DNA of 64,000 nt from Monodelphis domestica (GCF_027887165.1 NC_077228.1:212277635-212341634), one strand, 5' to 3'; positions 11,295 through 21,825 are shown, numbered from the stretch's first letter. The notes: a model not told the origin generated them from the letters alone. Program-made: numbers and translations.

Positions 11295-11305
11295 CTCTAC
11301 AGTAA

Positions 11306-11446
11306 TAAAGAAAGGGCAACTAGGTAACTCAGTCAATAGAAATCCCGGGTTCAGATTTGACATCACACTTCCTACTTGGGCAAGTCATTTAACCCTCATT
11401 GCCTAGCTCTTACTACTCTTTTGCCTTAGCATATTAATTAGAAAGT
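11306..11446 (+). repeat. SINE1/WSINE1-type SINE, diverged
   Basis: An older plus copy with internal deletions, GCAACTAGGTAACTCAGTCA to TTAGCATATTAATTAG. Confidence 0.75.
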
Positions 11447-11689
11447 CATAGAAGGCTTGCCTTGCCAGTGAGGACCCAGTTGAACTTAGGTAACATCAAT
11501 TTGCAACAGACCCTGTCAGCACAATTTTGTGAATTTCTCCCACAGAACTCAAGTATCTAACCTGTATTTGCAACTTCAGGATCAACCTTCCCACTCTACA
11601 TATTTCCTTCCACTATACATATTAACTCAGTTGCCAAACTTAGGTGATAGGGATTAAATTAATTTAATTCAATTTAATTCAATGCCAAC

Positions 11690-12231
11690 AAACTCATTTT
11701 TAATCTTTCCCTATTTTCTGGTTCCTTCCCTACTGCCTATCAATATGCCCATCTCTCCTCCATCTTCAAAAACCCTCACTTCATCTATCCATCTCCATGA
11801 GCTATCATCCCCTATTTATTCTCTTTTTAATTGATTTAATTTAATTAAAAATACTTTTCGCATCTGTCTCTTTTTCTCTGCCTCTCACTATCACTTACCA
11901 TACTAGTTCAGGTCCTTAGCACCTCATGCCTAGAAGACTGAAATAGCCTCCTCAAATCTCTTTATTACAATAATTCATCCTCAGCACAGCTGCTTTTCCT
12001 TAAGTCATGGTCATGACTATGTCAGTCAGTCCTCTACTCAACAAACCCCAATGTCTCCCTTTTGCTGCTTGGACAAAATGGATTCTTCTCTCTTTGACTT
12101 TTAAGGTCCTTCGTAACCTATCCTGAACTTTATTTTTCCAGTTTTCTTACATGGTACCCCTTTACACACCCTATGGGTCCTGCCAAACTAGCCTTAGCTA
12201 TTCTTCACACATAACTCTCCTCCTGTCAAGA
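11690..12231 (+). mobile_element. L2 fragment
   Basis: Contains GCCTAGAAGACTGAAATAGC, TTAAGGTCCTTCGTAACCTA and CCTGCCAAACTAGCCTTAGC in L2 order. Confidence 0.65.
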
Positions 12232-12395
12232 CAATGAACATTTATTAGGCACTAACAATGTGCCAGGCATTGTGCTAAATACTGGGGATTTAAAGAAAGG
12301 CAAAAAAATTATCCTTATTCTCATAGAGTGCCCATTCTAAGAGGGAGACAATATATAAACATCTACACAATATTGTACCTATTGACACACACAAA
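12232..12395 (-). mobile_element. L2 3' end, minus
   Basis: Inverted L2 tail (TTATTAGGCACTAACAATGT, GCCAGGCATTGTGC). Confidence 0.6.
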
Positions 12396-12445
12396 CATAC
12401 TATGCCTATCCATGCCCCTCATGATGTTAAACTGTAAATTCTTTA

Positions 12446-12631
12446 TTTGAAAATCTTTAATTAATTTAGAATGTTTCCATGGTTACATGATTCATATTCT
12501 TCCCCCCCCCCCCTTCCCATAGCCAATGCGCAATTCCATTGGGTTTTACATGTGTCATTGATCAAGATCTATTTCCATATTACTGATACTTGCATTAGGG
12601 TGATTGCTTAGATTCTACATCCCCAATCATA
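12446..12631 (-). mobile_element. L1 3' tip with 16-bp target duplication
   Basis: A minus-oriented L1 end flanked by AACTGTAAATTCTTTA (12430-12445) and AATTGTAAATTCTTTA (12632-12647), inserted in an L2 tail. A run of C near 12505 is assembly-sensitive. Confidence 0.85.
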
Positions 12632-12638
12632 AATTGTA

Positions 12639-12958
12639 AATTCTTTAAGGGCTGAGGCGGCTTCACTTTGGACTTTTGTACCTCTAAATCCTAGCATAAT
12701 ACCTGGCACACAGTAGGAACTTAGTTTGTGGATGTATTATTGATTGAAGGAAGGAATGAAGGGAAGGAGAAAAGTCAAAGAAAGAACAGGAAAGGAAGAA
12801 ACGTAAATGGATCTGGTTATAGATGGGGGAGTTCAGGACACAGAGATATCCTTTTCTCTCATTCTGATCCCCAACCTCACCTTCAATCCCTACCACTTAC
12901 CATTGCAGAGGAAGCCTGAGGTTCGAGGACACTGGAAATTGTCATACTCGCAGAACTG
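12639..12958 (-). repeat. Tandem duplication, original copy (ITGB4 exon 12 donor half plus intron)
   Basis: About 320 bases covering an L2 3' end, unique intron and the last 58 bases of ITGB4 exon 12 with its donor. The same string recurs at 14124-14443, offset 1485 bases, in the same orientation. This copy contains the working exon. Confidence 0.92.
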
Positions 12959-13103
12959 TCCATCATAGCGGCTATCTCCGTAGCACACGCAGCGCCCACA
13001 CTGGCATTCTCCTCGCCCTGAGCAAACCTTGTCATCCCCATCCCGTATGCAAGGCTTGGTGTCACTTGTAGAGCCCGTAGAGCAGTTACAAGTCTTGCCA
13101 CTC
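12901..13103 (-). CDS. ITGB4: ITGB4 coding exon 12 (I-EGF repeats)
   Basis: The exon is 203 bases, phase 2 to 1, encoding residues ~484-551. It contains [20 protein letters not shown] and [19 protein letters not shown]. The acceptor is TTCCCAG and the donor GTAAGT. The donor-side part (12901-12958) plus adjacent intron has been copied to 14124-14443. Confidence 0.97.
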
Positions 13104-13333
13104 CTGGGAAGGGCCAGGGAAAAGCCAACTTTTGGAGGGGGAATCCCTTTCTGCTCTCTCCCAGTCCCTCCATCCATCTTGCCCCACCTTCCCTCCTGCG
13201 TCTGGCACACCTTGGTGCTTCGAGCATTGAGACCTGTTGGAGTGCAGACTCCGCTCTCCCTATCTTCTTTCCATCAAGGACAGGGTGACTCCAGCAACCC
13301 GGCTCCCCAGTTGCCCCACTCCCTGATACTCAC

Positions 13334-13410
13334 CAGCCCTCTTTGCACATACAATGCCCACATGTGAAGTTCCCATTGAAGTTGCATTTGGCTGACAGAG
13401 GCTCGCTTTG
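13334..13410 (-). CDS. ITGB4: ITGB4 coding exon 11 (I-EGF repeat)
   Basis: The exon is 77 bases, phase 0 to 2, flanked by CGTTACAG and GTGAGT. It encodes residues 459-~484 with cysteine-dense AKCNFNGNFTCGHCMCKEG and starts the rigid integrin-EGF leg of the receptor. Confidence 0.96.
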
Positions 13411-13642
13411 CTGTAACGAGATCGGGGTGTCAGTTAGCCTTTCATGGCCCTTGGTGGCGACCAGCCCTCCCCACCTGGCATTATTTCTCCTGAAGGAACC
13501 AAGCCTAGAGCCAGGGTGGCAGCAGGCAGTGTTCACATACCCCATGGGAACAGCGGTCACAGAACCACCCCGGCTCCCGGCTTTTAGCTCCACGGGTCCT
13601 TTATCCAGATATCACTCTGGTTTGAAAGCGCTCCCTACCTAC

Positions 13643-13807
13643 CCTCTCACAAAGGCACACGTCGCAGATGATGCCGGCATCGATTTTGAGCCCATCGGAG
13701 AAAGAAGGCTTCAGGTGGATTTCACCTGTCTGGTCCTCAAGAGGCAGCTCGCACACATGCTTCCCGTCTATGTGCTCCATGGCCCGCAGCTGTATGTGGT
13801 AAGTTCC
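13643..13807 (-). CDS. ITGB4: ITGB4 coding exon 10 (end of hybrid domain)
   Basis: The exon is 165 bases, 55 codons, phase 0, encoding residues 404-458. It contains [20 protein letters not shown] and ends CDVCLCER. The donor reads AGG|GTAGGT; ending at AGG gives CERQSEPLSAKC across the junction, the same length as human CELQKEVRSARC. Confidence 0.95.
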
Positions 13808-13940
13808 CTGTAAGAACAGAGCCCCATTAGAAAGGTCTTTTTCCTCAAGAAGTCAGCTGGGACAAGTGCTCTGGAGGCCCTGGGGGCATGTGGACATTTG
13901 GGGTTTTTTTCTAGAGAAAAAGGAACCCCAGGATACTCTT

Positions 13941-14074
13941 TTTAAAAAAATTTTCTTTTTTTTAAAATATATTTTATTTGATCATTTCCAAGCATTATTC
14001 ATTAAAGACATAAATCATTTTCTTTTCCTCCCCCCTACCCCCCATAGCCGAGGCGTAAATCCATTTTTTTTTTT
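13941..14074 (-). mobile_element. L1 3' tip with perfect 18-bp target duplication
   Basis: A 134-base L1 end flanked by GAACCCCAGGATACTCTT at 13923-13940 and 14075-14092. The perfect duplication suggests a fairly recent insertion in the ITGB4 intron. Confidence 0.92.
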
Positions 14075-14123
14075 GAACCCCAGGATACTCTTATCCAACA
14101 GCCTGGTCTTCTAACGTTTGTGG

Positions 14124-14443
14124 AATTCTTTAAGGGCTGAGGCGGCTTCACTTTGGACTTTTGTACCTCTAAATCCTAGCATAATACCTGGCACACAGTA
14201 GGAACTTAGTTTGTGGATGTATTATTGATTGAAGGAAGGAATGAAGGGAAGGAGAAAAGTCAAAGAAAGAATAGGAAAGGAAGAAACATAAATGAATCTG
14301 GTTGTAGATGGGGGAGTTCAGGACACAGAGATATCCTTTTCTCTCATTCTGATCCCCAGCCTCTCCCTCAGTCCATTGCCACTTACCCTTGCAGAGGAAG
14401 CCTGAGGTTTGAGGATCTGGAAATGGTCATACTCTCAGAACTG
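14124..14443 (-). pseudogene. Partial duplicate of ITGB4 exon 12 lying inside the exon 9-10 intron
   Basis: This copies 12639-12958. The intron part differs at only about four positions in the first 230 bases. The last ~90 bases, around the exon, differ far more and include a net one-base loss inside the former coding part. A GTAAGT donor survives (at 14387) but there is no acceptor and only ~58 bases of exon, so it is not a working exon. In transcript order it lies before exon 10, far from its parent's place. Confidence 0.88.
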
Positions 14444-14659
14444 GAGCCTTCTCCTGTCTAAACTCTGCAGCTCATAGTTCTCTGAAGTTTGGGGGCAGTG
14501 GGATAGGAAAGGACTACCTGATCTCTCCTCAGTCCTGGAGGATAATTCTATTCCATTCAGGGCAGAAACCCATGAGGGCCAACTCCTTATCAGGGCCTGA
14601 ACCTAGACTAAGTTCCTGCCCCAACCCTGTGGCCAGTACATCTCTCACTTGCCAATATA

Positions 14660-14860
14660 GGGGGCAACTAAGTAGCTCAGTGGATTGAGAGCCAGGCCTA
14701 GAGATGGGAGGTCTTGAGTTCAAATCTGACCTCAGACATTCCCCAGCTGTGTGACCCTGGGCAAGTCACTTAACTAACCCCCATTGCCTAGCCCTTACCA
14801 CTCTCAATCAATACACAGTATTGATTCCAAGTAGGAAGGTAAGGGTTTAAAAAAAAATGG
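14660..14860 (+). repeat. SINE1/WSINE1-type SINE
   Basis: A plus copy, GGGGCAACTAAGTAGCTCAG to AAGGTAAGGGTTT plus A-run, about nine bases from the donor of ITGB4 exon 9. Confidence 0.86.
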
Positions 14861-14868
14861 AAACATAC

Positions 14869-14991
14869 CACTTCCCCACGTGTGATGTGGAAAGACCCAG
14901 TCTTTGTCTTCATATATCTTTCAGAAGTGATTTCAGTCCGCAGGCCCCGGGGAACATTCAGAGTCCTGATGTCCAAGTTGGATTTGATACG
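14869..14991 (-). CDS. ITGB4: ITGB4 coding exon 9 (hybrid domain)
   Basis: The exon is 123 bases, 41 codons, phase 0, flanked by CCACCAG and GTATGT. It encodes residues 363-403, including RIKSNLDIRTLNVPRGLRTE and TGSFHITRGEV. A SINE1-type element ends only about nine bases beyond the donor. Confidence 0.96.
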
Positions 14992-15680
14992 CTGGTGGGG
15001 AGATAGAGATATAAGGGACTGGAGGAGGAGAAGGAAGTAGATTCTCATCTAGCCTCTCTAATTAGATCTTCATTGTTGAAGAGCAACATATTCTTTGGCC
15101 TCTCTATATTTCAAAGATATCCCTATTTCTTTCAAGGGCAGGGGGACTCTGGTGGTCTGGGCCCCCAGTTGCCTCACTCCCCGGCACTTCCCAGCTCTAT
15201 TTTGCACATACTGTGCCTATACATTTATCTTTATCAATAAATATTCCTAATCCCCCCAATGGAAACAGTAGACTCCATTGCTGATCACAGATGACGTGTT
15301 CCATTGGAGCCACCTACATGATGCCTCTGGTGGGTACTAGAGTCTCCCCTGAGGCAAGAGCGATTTCAGGTAAGAGGTGGGAGATGGCTTTCTTTGAAGA
15401 CCATCTCCAGTTGTACCCTTGGATTCCCAACTTCACTTCATTAAGCAAGAACAAGGCTAGCCCTGGGGAAGGGTCTTCGCTAAGAGCCAGCCCTTCAAAA
15501 AAGGATCATCTCAGCACAGGGACTTTTTCTTGGGGCGGATAGCTCAGAATGAGAGTGGGGGGTGAATGACCCCAACTCTGAGCCCCTGGCCCTTTCTCTA
15601 GGCATGCCCTCGTCTCAGCCACAGGTCTACCTCTCGGGGCTCAAAGTTCCAAGTTCCACTCCCAGCCCCAAGCCCCTTAC

Positions 15681-15770
15681 ACGAAAGGCTTCTTCAAGTA
15701 GTTCCACTATGTTGGCTGAGTCCTCATGCAGCAAGCCCAGTGAGGAGACTGGGAAATATGTATGCAGCTT
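15681..15770 (-). CDS. ITGB4: ITGB4 coding exon 8 (end of beta-I domain)
   Basis: This short exon (90 bases, 30 codons, phase 0) has the acceptor TTTTAAAACAG and donor GTAAGG. It encodes residues 333-362, beginning [20 protein letters not shown] and ending LLEEAFR. Human ends the same segment in N; here the final codon is CGT (R), and the donor choice after CGT keeps the human exon length. Confidence 0.93.
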
Positions 15771-15892
15771 CTGTTTTAAAAAAGGAGAAAAATGAAAAAA
15801 GAAAGATGAAGATGAAAAAGACGCAGAATAGTCTCTGCTGATTGTAAGGAGTTTTAGTGGTTCCGTAATTCAACCCAGTAGAAAAAAGATCT

Positions 15893-16062
15893 GGAGGTAC
15901 AGCTAAGAGGCTTGGTAGATTGAGAGCCAGACCTAGAGATGGGAGGTCCTGGGTTCAAATCTGACCTCAGACACTATCTAGCTATTTAACCATAGGCAAG
16001 TCACTTAACCCAAATTGCCTAGTCCTTACTGCTCTTCTGCCTTGGAATCAATACTAAGTATC
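15893..16062 (+). repeat. SINE1/WSINE1-type SINE
   Basis: A plus copy lacking its tail, AGCTAAGAGGCTTGGTAG to TTGGAATCAATACTAAGT. Confidence 0.83.
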
Positions 16063-16211
16063 TGAGAGTCTTAGTTGATCAGAAACTTAATATTAGTAGG
16101 TTTTTTAAAACTTGGGAGCCCAAGAAGAAGAGGTATATGGTGTCCCTAATAAGGGAGGAAGCCATAATAGTCCCTGAAGTTTTTAGGAATGGTTCACCCC
16201 CACACACATAC

Positions 16212-16475
16212 CTCATAGTAGCTATAGGAGTGGTTGGTGACAGCAAAGATGGGAATGATGTTGTATTGGCCCAGCAGGCGTACCAACGTGGGGACCGATG
16301 GGTAATCCTGCTGATTATATTGGGTATAGGTGCCTGTGGAGTCCAGGTGGCAATCTTCATTATTACGCTTCATGATGCCTGCCAGCACGTTGGCCCCATC
16401 TGCCTCATAATGGAAGGCTGACTCTGTGGAGAATACCAGCAGGTGGGTGCTATCTTTTCGCCAGCCAATGTCCTT
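16212..16475 (-). CDS. ITGB4: ITGB4 coding exon 7 (beta-I domain)
   Basis: The exon is 264 bases, phase 0 at both ends, encoding residues 245-332. It begins [20 protein letters not shown] and ends [12 protein letters not shown]. The acceptor is CTCCAG and the donor GTATGT. It is the longest exon of the gene in this window and strongly conserved. Confidence 0.97.
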
Positions 16476-16679
16476 CTGGAGAGGGGAAAGAGAAGCATAC
16501 TTAATTATAGGTGTCCTCTTCAGTCTTCCAGAACAGGAGCATGCCCCCCTTGCTTGCTGCCATGTAAATGTGTCCCAGCATCTCCCACACAGTGGGCAAC
16601 TTCCATCCTTTAGCATGAACCCTGTATGATACTAGTGTTAGGAGACAGGAGAAGCTCTTATAGCCAGTTATCTAGGTAG

Positions 16680-16915
16680 ATGGTGCAGGGCCTGGAGACA
16701 AGAAGTTCTGAATTTCAAATTCAGCCTTAGATACTTACCAGTTGTGTGACCCAGGGTGAGCCACTTAAGTTTGCCTCAGTTTCTTGTACTATAAAGTAGA
16801 AATAATCATAGTACCTTCCTCTCAGATAGGTGTGAGGATTAAGTGAGAAAATGCTTGTAAAGGCCTTAGAATCATACCTGGAACATAGTAGGCACTTAAT
16901 AAATGCTTAACTCTT
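16680..16915 (+). repeat. MIR-type SINE
   Basis: A full plus MIR with GACCCAGGGTGAGCCACTTA, TTGCCTCAGTTTCTTG and a CATAGTAGGCACTTAATAAA tail. Confidence 0.75.
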
Positions 16916-17221
16916 TCTTTCCTGAGGCAAGATTCAAACTCAAGATCAGGAGCTTTCTTCACTGTGCTTTCTAGTCACAAGAACTAATCGTTTTTCTAAC
17001 TGTCAAGCTCAGCACAAAATTAATGTGGCTTGATTATAGCTCAGGTTGGGCACTATCTGAGACCATCCCCTGCTCATCACCTCCAGAGATCTTCCTGTTA
17101 GTGGAGATTCTTCACTTTTTGTGTGTGATGGACTCCTCTGGCAGCCTATTGATGCCCATCATTCTTAGAATAAAATAAAATATATAGGATTACAAAGGAA
17201 GCCAGTTCTGTTAAAATACAG

Positions 17222-17650
17222 TTATCAGAAAGACCTCCCTGAACTGATATGGAGTGAAATAAGCAGAACCAGGAGAACATTATACATAGAAACTGAAACA
17301 TTGTGGGACAATCAAATGTGATTGTCTTTGGTACTAAAAGCAATGTGATGATCCAGGACAATTCTGAGAGACTTATGAGAAAGAACCGTGGGAGTAGAAA
17401 TACAGAAGAAAAACATGATTTATCACTTGTTTATATGGGTATAGGATTTGGGATTTTGGTCTTAAAAGATTGCTTTACTGCAAAAATGAATAATATGGAA
17501 ATAGGTTTTGAGTGATACCATATGTATAATCCAGTGAAATTACTTGTCGACTCCAGGAGGGGAGAGGGAAGAAGGGAGGGAGACAATAAGAATCATGTAA
17601 CCATGGAAAAAAATTAAAAGATAAAAGAAAATTTAAAAGAAAAAATAAAA
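17222..17650 (+). mobile_element. L1 3' end
   Basis: Contains GGAGTGAAATAAGCAGAACC, AAAGAACCGTGGGAGTAG and AATCATGTAACCATGG with an A-rich tail. Confidence 0.78.
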
Positions 17651-17730
17651 TAGTTATCAAAATTCTTCAAGCTCCTGATGGAATGTGGTGCTATAATAAA
17701 TGACAAGTAGATTGATTTTAGAAAAAATAT

Positions 17731-17925
17731 GGGGGAAGCTATGTAATGCAGTGGATAGAGCTCCAGGTTGGGAGTCAGGAAGATCTGAGTTCAAATTTGA
17801 ACTCGGACACTTCCTAGCTGTGTGACCCCGGTCAAGTTGCTTAATGCAGATTTCCTGGCCCTTGTTGCTCTTCTGTCTTAGAACTGATACAAGAGAGAAA
17901 GTAAGAGTTTTTTTTTTTTTAAGAA
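17731..17925 (+). repeat. SINE1/WSINE1-type SINE
   Basis: A diverged plus copy, AAGCTATGTAATGCAGTGG to AAAGTAAGAGTTT, inserted between L1 pieces. Confidence 0.75.
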
Positions 17926-18180
17926 AAACATGGAAAGACTTGCATGAAATAATACAGAGTGAAAAAAGCAGAGCCAAGAGAATATTGTATGTAGTAACAA
18001 CAATATTGTTTGAAGAGTAACAGTGAATGACTTAGCTGTTCTGATCTGAGCAATACAATCATGTAAATCAACTATAAAGGATTAATGAAAAAAAGTTATC
18101 AATCTCCAAACAAATAACTGATAGATGGATGGATAAATGGATTATACATGATGTAATACCTTTCCCAATTTTATAATTTC
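17926..18180 (+). mobile_element. L1-type fragment
   Basis: Shares AATAATACAGAGTGAAAAAA and CAGCTGTTCTGATCTG-like strings with the L1 ends nearby; it is probably split by neighbouring SINEs. Confidence 0.55.
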
Positions 18181-18184
18181 TTTT

Positions 18185-18381
18185 AAAAAATGTTTTAAAT
18201 CCTTATCTTCAATCACTTCTGTGTATTAGCTCTGAGGCAAGAAAGAGGTAAGGGCTAGGCAATGGGGACTAAGTGACTTGTCCAGAGTCACACAGATAGG
18301 AAGCATCAGGGACAAGATTTGAACCCAGGACCTTTTGTCTCTAGGCCTGCTTCTCAATCCACTAAGCCACCTAGCTGCCCT
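18185..18381 (-). repeat. SINE1/WSINE1-type SINE
   Basis: A minus copy, TTTAAATCCTTATCTTCAAT to GCCACCTAGCTGCCCTC. Confidence 0.84.
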
Positions 18382-18900
18382 CATGATTTCCTTCTGATCT
18401 TGGCTACATTGGTTTTATTTGTATAAAACCTTTTAATTTAATGCAATCAGATGGTGATGGGATACTGGCTGATTTCAGAAAGAGCTGGAAAGATCTACAT
18501 GAGCTGATAAAGAGTGAGATAAACAGAATCAGGAGAACATTATATACAGTAACAGCAATATTGTGGAATGATCTTAGCTGCTCTCAGCGATGCAATGATC
18601 CAGGACAATTCTGAGGACTTATGACAAAGAATGCTCTCCACCTCCAGACAAAGAACTGTGGGAGTCAGAATATAGATGAAAGCATTCAATTTTTCAGTTG
18701 CTGATTTGGGTTTATGGTTTGGGGTTTTGGTTTTATAAGATTATACTCACAAAAATGAATAATACAGAAATGTGTTTTGCACGATAATGCATGTATAACC
18801 CAGACTGAATTGCTTGCCAGCTCTAGGAGGGGGGAGACAATATGGATCATATAAATTTGAAAAACTGGTATGGAAATCTGTTATTAAAATAAAATACTAA
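18382..18900 (+). mobile_element. L1-type 3' end
   Basis: Contains CAATGATCCAGGACAATTCT, AAAGAACTGTGGGAGTCAG, GTATAACCCAGACTGAATTG and an A-rich end. The first ~70 bases may be a separate L1 piece. Confidence 0.7.
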
Positions 18901-19478
18901 TTTCATGCAACCGAAATTATTTATTTTACATCCCACAGTGCTCCTCATCTCTTATTTATTTGTAAATTCTTCTCTTCTCCTTAAATCTGATAGTTAATAT
19001 GTTCCATGCTTATCTAATTTATTTATGTTATCTCCCTTTCGGTCTAGATTATATATCCATGATCCTGATATATGGAAGTATGCATTATATGGTTCCTCAA
19101 ATATGTCTATATCAATGCTGGCCTTCTCTAATGTGGGGTTAGGAGGGAGGGAAGAAGGCAATTAGGAACTCAAAATGTAACCATAAATAAATAAATATAC
19201 ATGACCAATTTTTACAAAATGAAACATTCCAAGTTCACAGAGCCCCTTGAAATCTGGGCACCCCAGGTCTTAGAGACTCCAGGCCCCGGCACAATGATGC
19301 TCTGTGGTTTTCGTCTTTCCAAAGAGGCCCAGGGGCTAAAAAGAGGGCCTCTCAGCCACTCAGACGGGAGCAGACCAAAAAGAGATCCTCTGTTCTCCAG
19401 AGCCGAAGCCACGGCCCCCTAGCAGAGTGGGGGATGGGGCAGGCATGCACAGGCTGGCAGCCCCCATGCGGAGCTTAC
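18901..19478. other. Intronic stretch next to ITGB4 exon 6, nothing recognised
   Basis: Partly L1-like at its left edge (to ~19200). 19200-19478 is unique and GC-richer, as is common next to exons. Confidence 0.4.
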
Positions 19479-19650
19479 CGTGCACACGGCTGTCTGCAAG
19501 ATGGCATCGAAGCCACCCTCAGGAGCGTCCAGGTTGCCCGAGATTCGTTCCCGCTGCAGCTTGTTCCGGAATTCCTCCACATCTTTTGTTAGGCTGATCA
19601 CATTCTTGAAGGAGAAGGGTGGGTCACTGTTGGGCCAGGGTTCCTTCAGT
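19479..19650 (-). CDS. ITGB4: ITGB4 coding exon 6 (beta-I domain, specificity-loop region)
   Basis: The exon is 172 bases, phase 2 to 0, encoding residues ~187-244. It contains [20 protein letters not shown] and ends [13 protein letters not shown], nearly identical to human beta-4. The donor is GTAAGC. It is the only exon in the otherwise repeat-filled 16.5-20.4 kb stretch. Confidence 0.97.
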
Positions 19651-20068
19651 CTTGGGGGGAGGAGGACACAAACATCAGGGTGGGGAGGTGTCAGACCCTC
19701 ATGTCTCCTCCCCATGATTCCTCCCACCATTCCACTAATGACATTCCTCCTTTTTCTCTCCAGTGGGGTCCCCGGGAACTGGGAAGCAGGGTACCAGGCT
19801 CCCTCGCCCACTCCTTTTCCGGCACAGTCAGTGGGGCCACTGAAGCTGTCTCAAGATGCCACGGTGATAAGGACCCCCCCTCCCCCCCGAGTATTGATAT
19901 AGGGTTGGGATATGTTAAGAAGATCTCCAGAACTGCCTGAAAGGAATCACTTCTCCAAGCCGGCATCTTGAGGGAGGGAGCTCACCGTTCACCCCCTCCC
20001 TCAACTACCTGGGCTGCCAGCCCATGAACATCCTACTGCTGGCAGACTCTCTTCAGCAGAACCCATAT

Positions 20069-20252
20069 ATTTTTTTTTTCTTAAAACCCCCACCTTCCAT
20101 CTTAGAATCAGTACAGTGTATTGGTTCCAAGGCGGAAGAGTGGTAAGGGCTAGGCAATGGGGGTCAAGTGACTTGCCCAGGGTCACACAGCTGGGAAGTG
20201 TCTGAGGCCAGATTTGAACCCTTCATCCACTGAGCCACCCAGCTGCCCCCTG
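20069..20252 (-). repeat. SINE1/WSINE1-type SINE with target duplication
   Basis: A minus copy flanked by GCAGAACCCATAT at 20056-20068 and 20253-20265. A short internal deletion removes the usual block before the final CACTGAGCCACCCAGCTG. Confidence 0.9.
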
Positions 20253-20438
20253 GCAGAACCCATATTGATACATCTCTGTGATGGACTTGATTGTGGGGCG
20301 AGATGGGTCTGACTATGAACCATCCACTGGGGGAACCTGTGCTACCTTCTAGGGATCAGTGGGGGGATCAGCGAGAGAGACGGATAGCCCCTCGCCCAAT
20401 CTTAACCGAACTTGGGCCAACTGGTAACAAAAACTTAC

Positions 20439-20535
20439 TTGTCTGGTCGCATGTCTGTTTGTGGGACGCTGACTTTATCCACAAACTTGCCAAAGCCAAT
20501 AGTGAAGTCATTCGTGAGACTACTCAAGACCTGGG
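20439..20535 (-). CDS. ITGB4: ITGB4 coding exon 5 (beta-I domain)
   Basis: The exon is 97 bases, phase 1 to 2, flanked by CCCCCAG and GTAAGT. It encodes residues ~155-187 and contains [20 protein letters not shown], very close to the human sequence. Starting at CCCAGG gives AQV, like human ARV. Confidence 0.96.
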
Positions 20536-20822
20536 CTGGGGGATACGGGACAGTGAAGAGGGGGCAGGGAAGCCCCTTGAGCAGAACCCCCTCAAACTGC
20601 GGCCGGGCAATGGGCCAGCCCCCCAGACAGTGGGCACCAAGAGGACTCTGGGGACCCGCTCAGGGAGGAGGCTCCCTCCAATGCAAGCCTTTGACGGGGA
20701 ACATGTGCCTAGGCACTGTCTGCTTTTCCAGAGCTGGGAAAAGGAAACATCTGCATGCACTGCCAGCGGCCTGGCTTCCTGGGGATGCGCGTCCCACCCT
20801 GCTTCCAGATGCTCCAACATAC

Positions 20823-21027
20823 CCAGGTTTTGGCCCATCTGCTTGAGGTTAGCCAAATCGTCGGACATGGAATAGGAGAAGTCCATGAGGATATAGAGGT
20901 CCACGGGGCTCTCGAGGGGCTCAAACACCTGAAACTCAAAACTCTGCTCCTCGCCGGGCCGTAGAAGCAACTGCATGGCTTGGGGCGATACCTGGCTCTT
21001 CTTTAAGGTGGTGTCGATCTCAGCATG
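20823..21027 (-). CDS. ITGB4: ITGB4 coding exon 4 (beta-I domain start, MIDAS motif)
   Basis: The exon is 205 bases, phase 0 to 1, encoding residues 87-154. It contains [20 protein letters not shown]; the DFSYS at residues 135-139 is the DxSxS metal-ion-dependent adhesion site that coordinates the ligand-binding cation (human has DFSNS). The acceptor TTTGGCAG at 21028 is preferred to a downstream GAG because it keeps the human segment length. Confidence 0.96.
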
Positions 21028-21127
21028 CTGCCAAATGGGACGTGCATAGAGAGATATAGGTGTATATTGAGGTAGGAATTTGTAACATTGATGCACACAC
21101 ACACCTATGTGACTATTATATCTCTAT

Positions 21128-21520
21128 AGGCAGCGAGGTGGCTCAATGGACCGACTGCTGGCTGGAGTCAGGAATTCTTATCTTCATGAGTTCAAATCTG
21201 GCCTCAGACACTTTCAGCTATGTGATCCTGAGCAAGTCACTTAACCCTGTTTGCCCGAGTTTCCTCGACTGTAAAATGAGCTGGAGAAGGAAATCGCAAA
21301 CCACTTCAGTAACTTGGTCAAGAAAATGTCAAAGATCAATGACACGTGTAAAACTCAGTGGAATTGTGCGTTGGCTATGGGAGGAGGGGAGAGAAAGAAC
21401 ATGAATCTTATAACCATAAAAAAATATTCTAAATAAATAATTTTTAAAAATTTACAGTAAAAAAAAAATCAAAGAGGGCCATGAAGAGTTGGATGCAACT
21501 GGAATGGCTAAATAATGTTA
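21128..21520 (+). repeat. MAR1-like SINE interrupted by an L1 tip
   Basis: The tRNA-like head (GAGGTGGCTCAATGGACCG) and the body CTGGAGAAGGAAATCGCAAA are split at 21335. The body resumes after the L1 tip with GGGCCATGAAGAGTTGG. Confidence 0.75.
21336..21468 (+). mobile_element. L1 3' tip nested in the MAR1-like SINE
   Basis: Contains AAAACTCAGTGGAATTGTG and an A-rich tail, flanked by TCAAAGA at 21329-21335 and 21469-21475. Confidence 0.78.
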
Positions 21521-21723
21521 CTCCCATTTTATAGATGGGGAAACTAATGTTGAATGTTAAATGACTTGTCACCATAGGTAGAAATATTTAAGGCACAATT
21601 TGAACTCAGATCTTTAGACTCTGGCATTCTTACCATCTCTGAAGATATGACTCCTTGCTTATGGCACATGACTTCACTTTTAACAGTCATGCTTCACCCT
21701 GACCCCTCTTTCCTGGCTCTCAC

Positions 21724-21825
21724 CTGTGTAATCTGGAAGCTGCTTTCCCTGAACATCATGCTTCCAGCCTCACAGCCCAAGGCCAGCAGCTCCTCTCTAG
21801 TGTTGCAGCGACGGTCCTTGAATGT
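21724..21825 (-). CDS. ITGB4: ITGB4 coding exon 3 (PSI domain, second half)
   Basis: The exon is 102 bases, both ends in phase 0, encoding residues 53-86: [18 protein letters not shown], then a segment ending ESSFQITQ. The acceptor is CTAG and the donor GTGAGA. The last residues differ from human (ITQ then HAE, against ITEETQ), but the length is kept once the next exon is joined at its CAG|CATGCT acceptor. Confidence 0.95.

Noticed and set aside
20291-20875. 194-codon plus-strand frame
   Set aside because: It is the antisense shadow of ITGB4 exons 4 and 5 and their short intron.
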